Source of the DNA: Bdellovibrio sp.
GTDB lineage: Bacteria; Bdellovibrionota; Bdellovibrionia; Bdellovibrionales; Bdellovibrionaceae
Assembly: GCA_014376435.1 (NCBI GenBank)
Contig: JACMRL010000037.1
Coordinates: 1 to 47,099, forward strand
Direction: 5' to 3'
DNA: 47,099 bases
The notes under the pieces were generated by a model. That model ran no database searches, was not told the origin of the DNA, and was given only the letters and a program-made list of their open reading frames with translations. Both the position numbers and the translations under genes were made by a program. Numbering within the stretch: position 1 is the stretch's first letter; each line of letters opens with the position of its first letter. This document shows, one piece after another, positions 17,997 through 25,693 of the stretch.

Positions 17997-18830
17997 CTAC
18001 GCGCTAAACTTACGAACTAACTTTTGATCCATCTCAGAACGCTTTAAAACCGTCATAAAATCGATGCAATTAAAATCCATATCAAGTGCTGGGTAGCTAC
18101 AAACTTTGGCGCCAGCCTTGATGTATGACTTTAATAACGAAGGTATTTTATCTTCCGCTTCAAGAATTTGAGCCTCAGTCAGACCACGAGAGAAAACCAT
18201 CAACCAAAACAAGTAATCTTTCATTTGGTATTTTTCACGCGGAAAGAAGATCTCGTCATTTAAATGATCCCGCTGCTGGAAATAAGCGTAAATCAAAGCA
18301 GCCGAACGGGTATCGGTCACCTTAACGCTCGAACAACCCACCAGCTTATCGGCATTTAAAGCCTTCATGTATTCAGCAATACCTCTCCATAAAAGCGATA
18401 TCACGGCACCGCGGCGATGATCAGCGTGGATGCAGGCACGGCCAAGTTCAATAAAAGGTTCGCTTTGATCTTCAAGCCAGCTTGAAATTTCAAATTCTGA
18501 ATGGGTGTAAAACTTCGATGAGGTCTCAGAGAAATTCATTCGATAAGTGCCGACAACTTGCCCCGTCGGTTGATGCATAATTATTAAATGATCACAGATC
18601 GCATCGTATTCATCATAATCCAAGCCGCTTTTGGTAGAGCGACCCGCCATCTCTTTACAGAAAATTTCGTGACGTAAACGGAAGCAATCGATCACTTCTG
18701 TTTTTGTTTGGGCAATTTTAAGTTGGTAAGGTCCAAAATCTAGCTGCAGTTCGATTTTATTTTTCCAAGTTGAAAGGCGTGTCATGTAGACTTGGCTTTT
18801 GTGAATCACATTATCAATCATTGAAACCAT
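17997..18830 (-). CDS. OlsB-like GNAT-fold N-acyltransferase (COG3176 type)
   Basis: 277 residues. The pattern is that of GNAT proteins acting with acyl-ACP: CFRLRHEIFCKEM, DEYDAICDHLIIM, GTYRMN, then FIELGRACIHADHRRGAVIS and LVGCSSVKVTD. In relatives such as OlsB this makes lyso-ornithine lipid from ornithine and 3-hydroxyacyl-ACP. The ATG at 18830 has a strong aaggggg SD 6 nt upstream. It is divergent from a PlsC-like gene, which recalls an OlsB/OlsA set for making phosphate-free membrane lipid, but the substrate is inferred only. An imperfect 12-bp inverted repeat lies in the shared 122-bp gap. Confidence 0.78.
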   Translation of the reverse strand: MVSMIDNVIHKSQVYMTRLSTWKNKIELQLDFGPYQLKIAQTKTEVIDCFRLRHEIFCKEMAGRSTKSGLDYDEYDAICDHLIIMHQPTGQVVGTYRMNFSETSSKFYTHSEFEISSWLEDQSEPFIELGRACIHADHRRGAVISLLWRGIAEYMKALNADKLVGCSSVKVTDTRSAALIYAYFQQRDHLNDEIFFPREKYQMKDYLFWLMVFSRGLTEAQILEAEDKIPSLLKSYIKAGAKVCSYPALDMDFNCIDFMTVLKRSEMDQKLVRKFSA

Positions 18831-18880
18831 AGTACCCCCTTACTAGATTGAAGCACTGCCGAGGCGGATTAAAAAGTTAG

Positions 18881-18912
18881 GATTACGTCAAGAGCGTGAT
18901 CTTAACGTAATC
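18881..18912. promoter_or_regulatory. Inverted repeat in the divergent acyltransferase promoter region
   Basis: gattacgtcaag (18881-18892) and cttaacgtaatc (18901-18912) are inverted with 11 of 12 matches and an 8-nt spacer. The 8-bp cores gattacgt/acgtaatc are perfect. It sits centrally between the divergent OlsB-like and PlsC-like starts, which fits a shared operator. Confidence 0.5.
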
Positions 18913-18952
18913 TTGAAGTGACGTTTAGTTTTTCGAAAGTCATCCTTTAATC

Positions 18953-19699
18953 GTGGTTACAAATCTAATGAAGACGTTATTTATTTTCGTGAGTACTTTT
19001 AAATATTTTCTGAAATCTTATAAAAAAAATGCTTCGATTACGAAACTGAAACAAGCCTGGGCTTTAGATATTTTAAAACGTTTTAATTTTGAGATTAAAA
19101 TTAATAATCAACCGAGTAGTCAATCTCGGCGCATCTTAGTCGGTAACCATGTTAGCTACTTGGATATCATTGTTTTATTAGCGATTTGCCCTGAAGCCGT
19201 TTTTTTATCAAAACAAGAGGTCGCCCGGTGGCCCATCATCGGCGCCGCCGCAAAACGTATTGGTACGATTTTCGTAAGTCGTGATAACCGCCACGCGCGC
19301 AGTGAAGCCAGACAAAAAATTAAAAATTTATTCGATAACCGTGCTAACGAAATTCATTTGGCGGGTTTTCCTTCGGGCACGACCTGTTTAACCGAATCAA
19401 AACCGTGGAAAAAAGGTCTATTCGAAATTGCGCAACAAAGTGATGTGTTGGTTCAACCATTTAGCGTTGATTATTTTCCCTGGAGAGAGTGCGCCTACGT
19501 CGATCAGGACAATTTATTTTTGAGTTTGATAAGGTTATTTAAGACCCCCAACAAAAAAGTGGTATTTAGCTGGGGAGAAGCTTTTTATGTGACCGAAAAT
19601 ATTGAGCAAGAAATAAAATCTACTCAAGACTGGTCCCGAACTCGCTTTAACTTTACAAATAAAAAAAGCCATAATCCGATGCAGATTATGGCTTTTTAA
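18953..19699 (+). CDS. PlsC-like 1-acylglycerol-3-phosphate acyltransferase, altered motif
   Basis: 248 residues. Motif I is GNHVSYLD (His66, Asp71), the catalytic HX4D of the family. Motif III is GFPSGTTCL, where Ser141 replaces the Glu of the usual FPEGT. VQPFSVDYFPW corresponds to motif IV. The protein adds an acyl chain to a lysolipid at the inner membrane; with the OlsB-like neighbour it could act like OlsA, but that is inferred. The GTG at 18953 or ATG at 18968 could be the start; neither has a clear SD. The last nine or so codons (SHNPMQIMAF) are encoded by the terminator hairpin, and the stop lies in its T run. Confidence 0.8.
   Translation: MVTNLMKTLFIFVSTFKYFLKSYKKNASITKLKQAWALDILKRFNFEIKINNQPSSQSRRILVGNHVSYLDIIVLLAICPEAVFLSKQEVARWPIIGAAAKRIGTIFVSRDNRHARSEARQKIKNLFDNRANEIHLAGFPSGTTCLTESKPWKKGLFEIAQQSDVLVQPFSVDYFPWRECAYVDQDNLFLSLIRLFKTPNKKVVFSWGEAFYVTENIEQEIKSTQDWSRTRFNFTNKKSHNPMQIMAF
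19661..19697. terminator. Bidirectional terminator that overlaps the 3' end of the PlsC-like CDS
   Basis: agccataatc (19667-19676) pairs perfectly with gattatggct (19684-19693) over a 7-nt loop. It is flanked by seven or more A on the left and a T run on the right, so it works in both directions for the convergent genes. The plus-strand stop codon TAA is in the T run at 19697-19699. Confidence 0.88.
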
Positions 19700-19718
19700 T
19701 TTTAATTAGATTTAATAA

Positions 19719-20714
19719 CTATTTAAAATTAACACCTTTAAATTCTTTGTATAAGCTGCCGCGTTTTGCAAATTGTGCCAAATCTTCACCGCAGCGGCCC
19801 TGCATTAAACCTTCTAAATAACCAATCGAAGCTTGTAATGATTTAAAATAATCAATTACATCTGACGATAAAATCATTCTTAATTTTGGATCTGTTTTCG
19901 CTAGTATACCTTGGAAATGTGAAGCTGAAAAACATGAAAACGAACCATAAATAAGTCCTTGGTTTGGATTTTTTTTAATCCCCTCAATCACGCGCTTAAT
20001 ACCAATGCGTTTTACTTTGTAATAGCCCTCGTAATCTGGGTGACCGTGAGAATCTAGTACGGGCGGATTAAAGTCAGGACCACCACCATTGCGCGAATGG
20101 CCGTTGTAAAAAACGATATCAGCCCTAGCTAAACCACCAAAAAAATTTTCGTCGGATTGAGCTGTCAGCATCGACTGACGATTTTTTAGCACCGAAATAT
20201 TTTTATCGTAAGCTTCGGAGGCCGAAGCGTGAGTCAAAGTTAAATTAACATCAACTGAATTACCTAATAAATTAATCGTTTTACTGTAAACCGTGCTTCC
20301 CATTTCTGGATTTCCGGACTCGTGAAAACCACAAACCTGACGGCCATTTTTGCATTTTTTCGTCAAGGCCTCACGTAGTGCAAAATAGATTTCAATATCT
20401 AAACTTGGCGAGCGGCCCCAGTTGATCTTGTTCCAAATCTTATCTGTACCATCCGAATCATCGAAGTAGCCTAAGGCATAGCGTACATCCAATGATCGTT
20501 TTGCTACTGCTACGGAATAAACCGGAGCACAAACTTGCGGCTGGCTGGCATTGCTTTGCCCCGTCAGTTCAAGCGCTGTAGGCTGTAATAGTTGGTCCTG
20601 ATAATCACTAATTAATTCAGGTACCCAGCGATCGTAACCATACACGCCGGAGTATCCGGCCGAAGCACTGATCGAGGAAAATAGAATTAACGCAGCTAAT
20701 ATTTTATTTTTCAT
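19719..20714 (-). CDS. Exported protein with possible caspase-like (clan CD) His/Cys dyad
   Basis: 331 residues, not recognised as a named family. Residues 1-19 are a clean signal peptide (MKNKILAALILFSSISASA). A hydrophobic strand followed by GHS (DIVFYNGHS, His206) and a second strand ending in Cys (GLIYGSFSCFSASHF, Cys261) resemble the His-Gly and Cys strands of clan CD peptidases such as C25 or CHAT proteins. This is a pattern-based guess. Six Cys in the mature part (62, 121, 128, 261 and others) could include disulfides. It is the second gene after a trypsin-like lipoprotein gene: its ATG shares one base with that gene's TAA stop (taatg), so the two are translationally coupled. Confidence 0.6.
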   Translation of the reverse strand: MKNKILAALILFSSISASAGYSGVYGYDRWVPELISDYQDQLLQPTALELTGQSNASQPQVCAPVYSVAVAKRSLDVRYALGYFDDSDGTDKIWNKINWGRSPSLDIEIYFALREALTKKCKNGRQVCGFHESGNPEMGSTVYSKTINLLGNSVDVNLTLTHASASEAYDKNISVLKNRQSMLTAQSDENFFGGLARADIVFYNGHSRNGGGPDFNPPVLDSHGHPDYEGYYKVKRIGIKRVIEGIKKNPNQGLIYGSFSCFSASHFQGILAKTDPKLRMILSSDVIDYFKSLQASIGYLEGLMQGRCGEDLAQFAKRGSLYKEFKGVNFK

Positions 20715-21706
20715 TATTTACTCTCTTTCAAATCTTTGATTAATCGGGCCTGTACTTTTAAAATCCAGTCTGCATAAGCCGAAACTTTGGCAACTTGTGA
20801 ACGACCGCGACAGCTTATCATGTCGCCAGATGCAATGCTCGGGTCAACTCTTTTACTATCTTCATCAACCGATACCGCCGAATTAATTCCGATAACCTTT
20901 AATACGCCACCTTCGTTGAAAAATTGCGGCCCACCTGAATCACCTTGGCAAAGCGAATTTTTTGATTTTCTTGAAGTAAAATACCGATCTTCCGTATTTG
21001 GGTAATCCACATCAATCGTGGCAGTACCTTTACGAAGCTGACCGGTTGAAGTATCGTATTTTCCATTGGTATCAAGATAATCAACGGCACGGCCGTATCC
21101 GTAGAAGTAAATAGATTTACCGGCGTAATTGGCATTTGCATCTTGATCAATTTCGACCGTTTCAAAACCTTGAGGGATTGAACCCTTGAATACACCAACC
21201 GCAAAATCATGATCATTTTGTAAACCAGCAAAAATTTTAACTCTATTAGTTTTGAATTCAGGATGCAATTTAGGATCGATATATTTTCCATCTTCCAATA
21301 CCCACTCACGCGTGGCCGTATTAAATTGTGGATGCTGAACATATTCAAAACCGATACGTCGTACAGGTTCTTTCATAAATTTCGTGCGCGTTTCAAACAC
21401 CACATTAAATCCCGTAACACCCGGAACTAATTGATCGTTAAAACAATGGGCCGCAGTTAAAATTGTATTTGCGCCGATCAATACGCCTGTGCAGTAAGTA
21501 ATTACTTTTCGATCTTTATCGATTAATTCAACTGCGATCACACTTCGTGCAGCTTTAGTTTTACGTTCGATGACGATTTCACCATCGATTACGTTCATCT
21601 CTTTCAAAGCATCTTCATTCACACTGAAGCCTGATTTATCTAAGCTTGGTGCACACGACGTTAATTGGATGAGTAAACCGAAAGATAACAAATATTTTAG
21701 ATTCAC
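20714..21706 (-). CDS. Trypsin-like (S1) serine protease lipoprotein
   Basis: 330 residues. A lipoprotein signal ends in LTSC (Cys18). The chymotrypsin-fold triad is intact: His87 in LTAAHCF, Asp167 in HDFAVG, Ser257 in CQGDSGGP. The Cys pairs near the His and Ser are also present. The protein should sit on the outer or inner membrane face and cut proteins outside the cytoplasm. Residues 19-50 form a short pro-like segment before the mature strand (RSVIAVELID), so activation by cleavage is possible but not shown. The start is GTG at 21706 with gagggggg about 5 nt upstream. It is followed without a gap by the caspase-like gene. Confidence 0.92.
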   Translation of the reverse strand: MNLKYLLSFGLLIQLTSCAPSLDKSGFSVNEDALKEMNVIDGEIVIERKTKAARSVIAVELIDKDRKVITYCTGVLIGANTILTAAHCFNDQLVPGVTGFNVVFETRTKFMKEPVRRIGFEYVQHPQFNTATREWVLEDGKYIDPKLHPEFKTNRVKIFAGLQNDHDFAVGVFKGSIPQGFETVEIDQDANANYAGKSIYFYGYGRAVDYLDTNGKYDTSTGQLRKGTATIDVDYPNTEDRYFTSRKSKNSLCQGDSGGPQFFNEGGVLKVIGINSAVSVDEDSKRVDPSIASGDMISCRGRSQVAKVSAYADWILKVQARLIKDLKESK

Positions 21707-21750
21707 GAAGCCCCCCTCGATATTAATGATGCCTTCTTTTACCGCACCTT

Positions 21751-21763
21751 AGCGCAATGCGCT
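21751..21763. promoter_or_regulatory. 13-bp palindrome upstream of the protease pair
   Basis: agcgcaatgcgct is a perfect palindrome (6-bp arms, 1-nt centre) 45 nt upstream of the GTG. On the minus strand it overlaps tatagc, which could be a -10. It could be an operator or the start of the leader. Confidence 0.35.
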
Positions 21764-21850
21764 ATACTCAGATCGATTGTCGTGAAGTAATTCCCCATTC
21801 GATCATCTAGTTTTCACTTTTTAGTTGGTGAAATTCTTGATTTAGTCTTA

Positions 21851-21886
21851 TTTACATATTATCTACATATATAAGTAATGTGTAAA
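21851..21886 (+). promoter_or_regulatory. Inverted repeat upstream of the 39-residue ORF
   Basis: tttacatatta (21851-21861) and taatgtgtaaa (21876-21886) are inverted with 10 of 11 matches and a 14-nt spacer full of AT. It ends 17 nt before the ATG. The AT-rich spacer (tatata, tataag) may hold a -10. An operator is likely; the regulator is unknown. Confidence 0.45.
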
Positions 21887-21903
21887 TAAACGAGGGGATC
21901 TAC

Positions 21904-22023
21904 ATGGAGTTGTTCATGAGTTCAAAAGGATTTGTATCTAAAAAGCGTAATCATTTCGATAAGTTAAACATCGGAATTTGGTTTCTTCAGTTAGTTGTTA
22001 GTTATGTAATTGCCTTGTCGTAA
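21904..22023 (+). CDS. 39-residue membrane microprotein, unknown
   Basis: The ORF reads MELFMSSKGF, a basic stretch (VSKKRNHFDKLN), then a hydrophobic helix (IGIWFLQLVVSYVIALS) up to the stop. A strong SD (gagggg) lies 7 nt before the ATG at 21904; a second ATG at 21916 would give 35 residues. Upstream is an 11-bp inverted repeat. A charged N-terminus and one C-terminal transmembrane helix would suit a small inner-membrane protein. I know no family. The 70 nt after the stop hold no clear terminator. The 407-bp gap between the protease lipoprotein gene and pabA contains nothing else I can support. Confidence 0.55.
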   Translation: MELFMSSKGFVSKKRNHFDKLNIGIWFLQLVVSYVIALS

Positions 22024-22113
22024 GTGGTTGTTGTTGGCCGCTTGTGATATCGGGAGTCTGCAGGATGCCCTTCCCTTTTCGAGTATGTTATTTTGAGCGC
22101 TTTCAGGGAAATA

Positions 22114-22686
22114 ATGAAGGCCATATTAATAGATCACGATGATTCTTTTACTTATAATTTGCGACACTGGCTTAAGCCCCTGTGTTCTCAAATCGAAGTT
22201 TTTAATCATCAAGATTTTTTTAAAACGGCGCCGAAGATCGAAGCTGATACTTTGGTGGTTCTTTCCCCGGGGCCTAAAAATCCGATCGATTACCCGCAGA
22301 CTCTTGATTGGCTCCGATCCGTTCCGAAGCACACGCCCGTATTTGGGGTGTGCCTAGGTCTTCAAATGATGGCCCAAGCCTTGGAAGTTTCGGTAAAGCC
22401 TTATTCTCCACCGCTACACGGAAAAAAATCAGCGCTGTGTATTTTAAATAATGATTTAGAAAATTTAAAAAACAAAAAAGTCGCACGCTATCATTCTTTA
22501 TATTGTGATTTTGAATCAGGACAAAACGATTTCGAAATTTTAGCGGTCTCGGCCGATGACCAGCTGCCGATGTGGGTAAAGCATCAAACAAAAAAGTGGC
22601 TGGGGGTTCAATTTCACCCGGAATCTTTTTTAACCGAGAGCGCTGACCTACATCTACAGTATTTGAATAACTGGTTACAGCGATGA
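22114..22686 (+). CDS. pabA: Aminodeoxychorismate synthase glutaminase subunit
   Basis: 190 residues from the ATG at 22114, which has aggga 5 nt upstream; a TTG at 22093 would only add seven residues. It is a class I amidotransferase: DHDDSFTYNL at the start, SPGPKNP, catalytic Cys80 in FGVCLGLQ, and FHPESFLT with the catalytic His and Glu. It releases ammonia from glutamine for PabB. An anthranilate synthase role (TrpG) cannot be excluded from this subunit alone, but the neighbours are PabB- and PabC-like. The stop overlaps pabB by 4 nt (atga). Confidence 0.92.
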   Translation: MKAILIDHDDSFTYNLRHWLKPLCSQIEVFNHQDFFKTAPKIEADTLVVLSPGPKNPIDYPQTLDWLRSVPKHTPVFGVCLGLQMMAQALEVSVKPYSPPLHGKKSALCILNNDLENLKNKKVARYHSLYCDFESGQNDFEILAVSADDQLPMWVKHQTKKWLGVQFHPESFLTESADLHLQYLNNWLQR

Positions 22687-23750
22687 CGCCGCTGATTTGT
22701 TTTTACGAAAAAGATTTATTTATATTTAGCTTGGACTATGAGGTTCATCACTGCCCCGCGCAGATGCGGGTCGCAGATTTTTTAAATACAATTGAGAAAG
22801 AATTTTTTAATGCGATGAAAGTCATTCAATGTAATTTTGAGTTTGATTCAATGAGCGCGCAAAAAGCTTTGTATAACGGATCAAAAGCTAGCGTTTTTGT
22901 AATTCAAAATTATGCACTTAAAACTTTAGCCGAAATCACTGCCGGGGATGTAAAAAATATTTCGCATCAGTTTAAACCTTTAGTAAGTCGTGAGCAGTTT
23001 ACCGAGCAGGTGAAAATCATCAAAGGCCAAATCGCTGAGGGACGTATCTATCAGGTAAATTTGACGGCTCCATTAGCAGCTGCCTGTAATGAGTCGGGTT
23101 TAGATATTTTTAATTATTACCAAGCTAAATTTAATTCTGAGTACAAAGCATTTTTACCCTATGAAAATTATTCGCTGATCAGCTTATCACCTGAATTGTT
23201 TTTGCAAAGAGTAAAGAACCAACTAATCACACGCCCAATTAAGGGAAGCTCGTCAGCTGAAAAAGATTTTTCTACTTCGCTATACAAAAACGAAAAAGAA
23301 GAAGCTGAACTTTCGATGATTGTTGATTTACTGCGAAACGATTTAAATAACTTAGATGAAAATCAAGCCTCGGTAGTTACGAAACATCGCGAAAAAATGC
23401 AGCTGGGTTATATTCAGCATACTTATTCAGAAATTCAAGTTTCGAACGATCAGCCGCTAGCTAGCATATTACAAAAAACAATGCCGGGCGGCTCGATTTC
23501 GGGTTGCCCGAAGATCGAAAGCCTAAAAGTAATCAACGAGCTTGAGCCTTACCGACGTCAAGCTTACACCGGCACATTAGGTTGGTGGCAAAAAAATGAT
23601 TTCACTTTGAATTTAACGATACGTACTTTTATCAAAAGTCATGATTTACTAGTCTACCACGCCGGTTGCGGAATTGTTTACGATTCTGACCCGGAAAGCG
23701 AATGGGATGAATTTCTTTTAAAGACAGGTAGCCTTCATGTTACGAAGTGA
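22683..23750 (+). CDS. pabB: Aminodeoxychorismate synthase component I
   Basis: 355 residues, at the short end of the family because the N-terminal half is reduced. The chorismate-binding core is complete: GRIYQVNLTAPL, LSPELFL, TRPIKGSSSAEKD, SMIVDLLRNDLNN, MPGGSISGCPKIESL, and AYTGTLGWW. PIKG, with a Lys where anthranilate synthases have PIAG, is the mark of PabB, which uses that Lys as a nucleophile. It converts chorismate and ammonia to aminodeoxychorismate for folate. ATGA overlap with pabA and a 14-nt overlap with pabC show one operon. Confidence 0.93.
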   Translation: MTPLICFYEKDLFIFSLDYEVHHCPAQMRVADFLNTIEKEFFNAMKVIQCNFEFDSMSAQKALYNGSKASVFVIQNYALKTLAEITAGDVKNISHQFKPLVSREQFTEQVKIIKGQIAEGRIYQVNLTAPLAAACNESGLDIFNYYQAKFNSEYKAFLPYENYSLISLSPELFLQRVKNQLITRPIKGSSSAEKDFSTSLYKNEKEEAELSMIVDLLRNDLNNLDENQASVVTKHREKMQLGYIQHTYSEIQVSNDQPLASILQKTMPGGSISGCPKIESLKVINELEPYRRQAYTGTLGWWQKNDFTLNLTIRTFIKSHDLLVYHAGCGIVYDSDPESEWDEFLLKTGSLHVTK

Positions 23751-24426
23751 TGTGCTTGATACCTTTGTTTTCAAAAATAAAAAAATCTATTTAAAAAAAT
23801 ATCACATCGAAAGAAGCTTTGAAGCCTACCAATTTCTTTTTTCAGATTTTCCTTTAGAAAAGTTTCAACAAGTTTACGACCGCTTAGAGTTAGAACTAAA
23901 ATCTACGGTCGGTGAAGAGCAAATGGTCAGGTTATTTTTTTCTGAAAAAGAAAAAGGCCGAAACTCTTACGAAATACAGAATAAAGTTTTGCTGGGTGAT
24001 CCCGTGCGACTAGAAATTATTGCCTCCAAGATGAACCCTGCCGGCCGTGGCCCACAAAACTTTAAATGGACCGACCGCGATGAGTGGGTGGCATTACTTA
24101 AATCAAAAAGTGCCGACGCCGATGACGTGATAGCGCTTAATAGCTTAGAACAGTTGACCGAAACCAGTCGCTTTAATTTATTCTTCTACAATTCTGCATC
24201 AGATCTAGTCTTTACCCCGACTTTAGATTCAGGCTGCGTAAATGGAGTCTACCGCCGCTACGCGCTTTCTGAAAAAAGCATTGACCTGCCTACTCTAGGA
24301 AAAAAAGACTTAGTAGAAAAAGACATTTCAGTTGCTGAATTAGAATCGGCACCGCATATTTATTCTTTATTTGTTGCAAATTCAGCAAGAGGAGTTTTAA
24401 AAGCATGTCTAACTACAAAAAACTAA
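23737..24426 (+). CDS. pabC: Aminodeoxychorismate lyase, class IV PLP enzyme
   Basis: 229 residues. The N-terminal HIERSFEAY carries the H..R pattern of class IV aminotransferases. The PLP-binding Lys is probably that of NFKWTDRDEW. ETSRFNLFF matches the E.s.sNlF motif, and FTPTLDSGCVNGVYRR matches the P.L..G.L.G..R motif. It releases pyruvate to give p-aminobenzoate. It overlaps pabB by 14 nt and msrB by 22 nt. A D-amino-acid aminotransferase activity is possible for this fold, but position after pabAB makes lyase the best call. Confidence 0.88.
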   Translation: MLRSDVLDTFVFKNKKIYLKKYHIERSFEAYQFLFSDFPLEKFQQVYDRLELELKSTVGEEQMVRLFFSEKEKGRNSYEIQNKVLLGDPVRLEIIASKMNPAGRGPQNFKWTDRDEWVALLKSKSADADDVIALNSLEQLTETSRFNLFFYNSASDLVFTPTLDSGCVNGVYRRYALSEKSIDLPTLGKKDLVEKDISVAELESAPHIYSLFVANSARGVLKACLTTKN

Positions 24427-24851
24427 GTCCTGAAGAACTAAAAAAAACTTTATCTCCGCTAGAGTACGCAGTGACTCAACACGAAGACACCGAGCCTCCG
24501 TTTAATAACAAATACTGGGATAACCATGCAGACGGTATCTACGTGGATTTAGTGACTGGCGAACCTTTATTCACTTCAAAAGACAAATTTGATTCAGGCA
24601 CGGGCTGGCCCTGTTTTAGTGCGCCGATCAGCAAAAGTACTTTAGTTTTTAAAGAAGATAAAAAGTTATGGAGTACACGCACCGAGGTTCGCAGTAAATT
24701 AGGTGATGCGCACTTAGGACACATATTTGACGATGGGCCCGGACCTGAGGGCGTACGTTATTGTATTAATTCGGCGTCGCTGAAGTTTATTCCAAAAGGC
24801 GAATTGAAAAATTCGGCTTACAGTGAGTGGCTTAAGATATTTGACGTTTGA
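24405..24851 (+). CDS. msrB: Peptide-methionine (R)-S-oxide reductase MsrB
   Basis: 148 residues. The core is complete: GTGWPCFSAP, LGDAHLGHIFDDGP, and RYCINSASLKF with the catalytic Cys. It repairs methionine-R-sulfoxide with thioredoxin. The two CxxC zinc motifs seen in many MsrB proteins are absent, so this is the zinc-free type. The ATG at 24405 has gaggag 9 nt upstream, inside the end of pabC. The last 34 nt overlap the PlsC-like gene on the opposite strand. No signal peptide, so it acts in the cytoplasm. Confidence 0.96.
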   Translation: MSNYKKLSPEELKKTLSPLEYAVTQHEDTEPPFNNKYWDNHADGIYVDLVTGEPLFTSKDKFDSGTGWPCFSAPISKSTLVFKEDKKLWSTRTEVRSKLGDAHLGHIFDDGPGPEGVRYCINSASLKFIPKGELKNSAYSEWLKIFDV

Positions 24852-25687
24852 GCGTCTACTTCCATATTCATCGAAGGATAAAACGGAACAAATTTATCAG
24901 AAACAATCTGGTGAAGTAAATTAGCCACCTTGGTACGGTCGTCTTCTACATTAGGAAAAAGTAAAGGTAAGAATTCGATTTCACAGATGACTGCATCTAA
25001 TTGCAGTGAACGCCAAATTGCCGGAAAAAATGTTTGGTCGCCGTACCAGCATAAAGAATCACGTTGTGAAAAATAAACCGGGCCACCGTTAACACTGCGA
25101 AAGTTAAATACAAAGGGGCGGATTGGTTTATGTGCTAAGCCTGCGGACATGATTAAAGTCTTTTTAAATGGCAATACGCGCTCACCGTCGGAAGCGACTG
25201 ATTCTGCGTAAAGAACGACGCGGAAGCCTTCTTTTAAAACCTCAGTGATGCCTTTTAATTCTTCGTGAATATTCATGCGGTTTTTACGGTTTACATAAGC
25301 GCAACCGCCTAAATCGGTAATTTGCCCCAGCACCGGCGTGTGTTTCATTTCTAACGAAGTAATAAAAACGCTACCGCGCAAAGCTTGTAAACAAACGATG
25401 TCGATAAAACCCATGTGGTTACCCACCACTAATGAGTTTTCGTCCTCTGGAATATTTTCTTTACAGATTAATTCGACGTTAAAGGCTTTTAACATGAACT
25501 TTGCGTAAAAAGCTGAGTTTTGTAAAAGCTTTTTACGACGCTTGACCAGATCACGATTTAGAATTGAAAAGTAAATTGCGGATACAAAAAAGCAAAGAAT
25601 TAAAAATGCAAAGAATAAAAATCTGAAGGTAGCTCGAATTTTATTGAAAATATCTTTTACGGCCGAGGGTCTAGTATCTTTTAACAT
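24818..25687 (-). CDS. PlsC-like lysophospholipid acyltransferase
   Basis: 289 residues. An N-terminal helix at about 21-40 anchors it in the membrane. Motif I is GNHMGFID (His91, Asp96). Motif III has the form LYAESVASDGERVLPF in place of FPEGTxSDG; the Glu is kept though the surrounding residues differ. KPIRPFVFNFR corresponds to motif IV. Probably adds the second acyl chain to lysophosphatidate or a related lipid. It follows the Sua5/TsaC gene after 6 nt, so the two form an operon, and its 3' end overlaps msrB by 34 nt. Confidence 0.85.
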   Translation of the reverse strand: MLKDTRPSAVKDIFNKIRATFRFLFFAFLILCFFVSAIYFSILNRDLVKRRKKLLQNSAFYAKFMLKAFNVELICKENIPEDENSLVVGNHMGFIDIVCLQALRGSVFITSLEMKHTPVLGQITDLGGCAYVNRKNRMNIHEELKGITEVLKEGFRVVLYAESVASDGERVLPFKKTLIMSAGLAHKPIRPFVFNFRSVNGGPVYFSQRDSLCWYGDQTFFPAIWRSLQLDAVICEIEFLPLLFPNVEDDRTKVANLLHQIVSDKFVPFYPSMNMEVDAQTSNILSHSL

Positions 25688-25693
25688 ATACGA

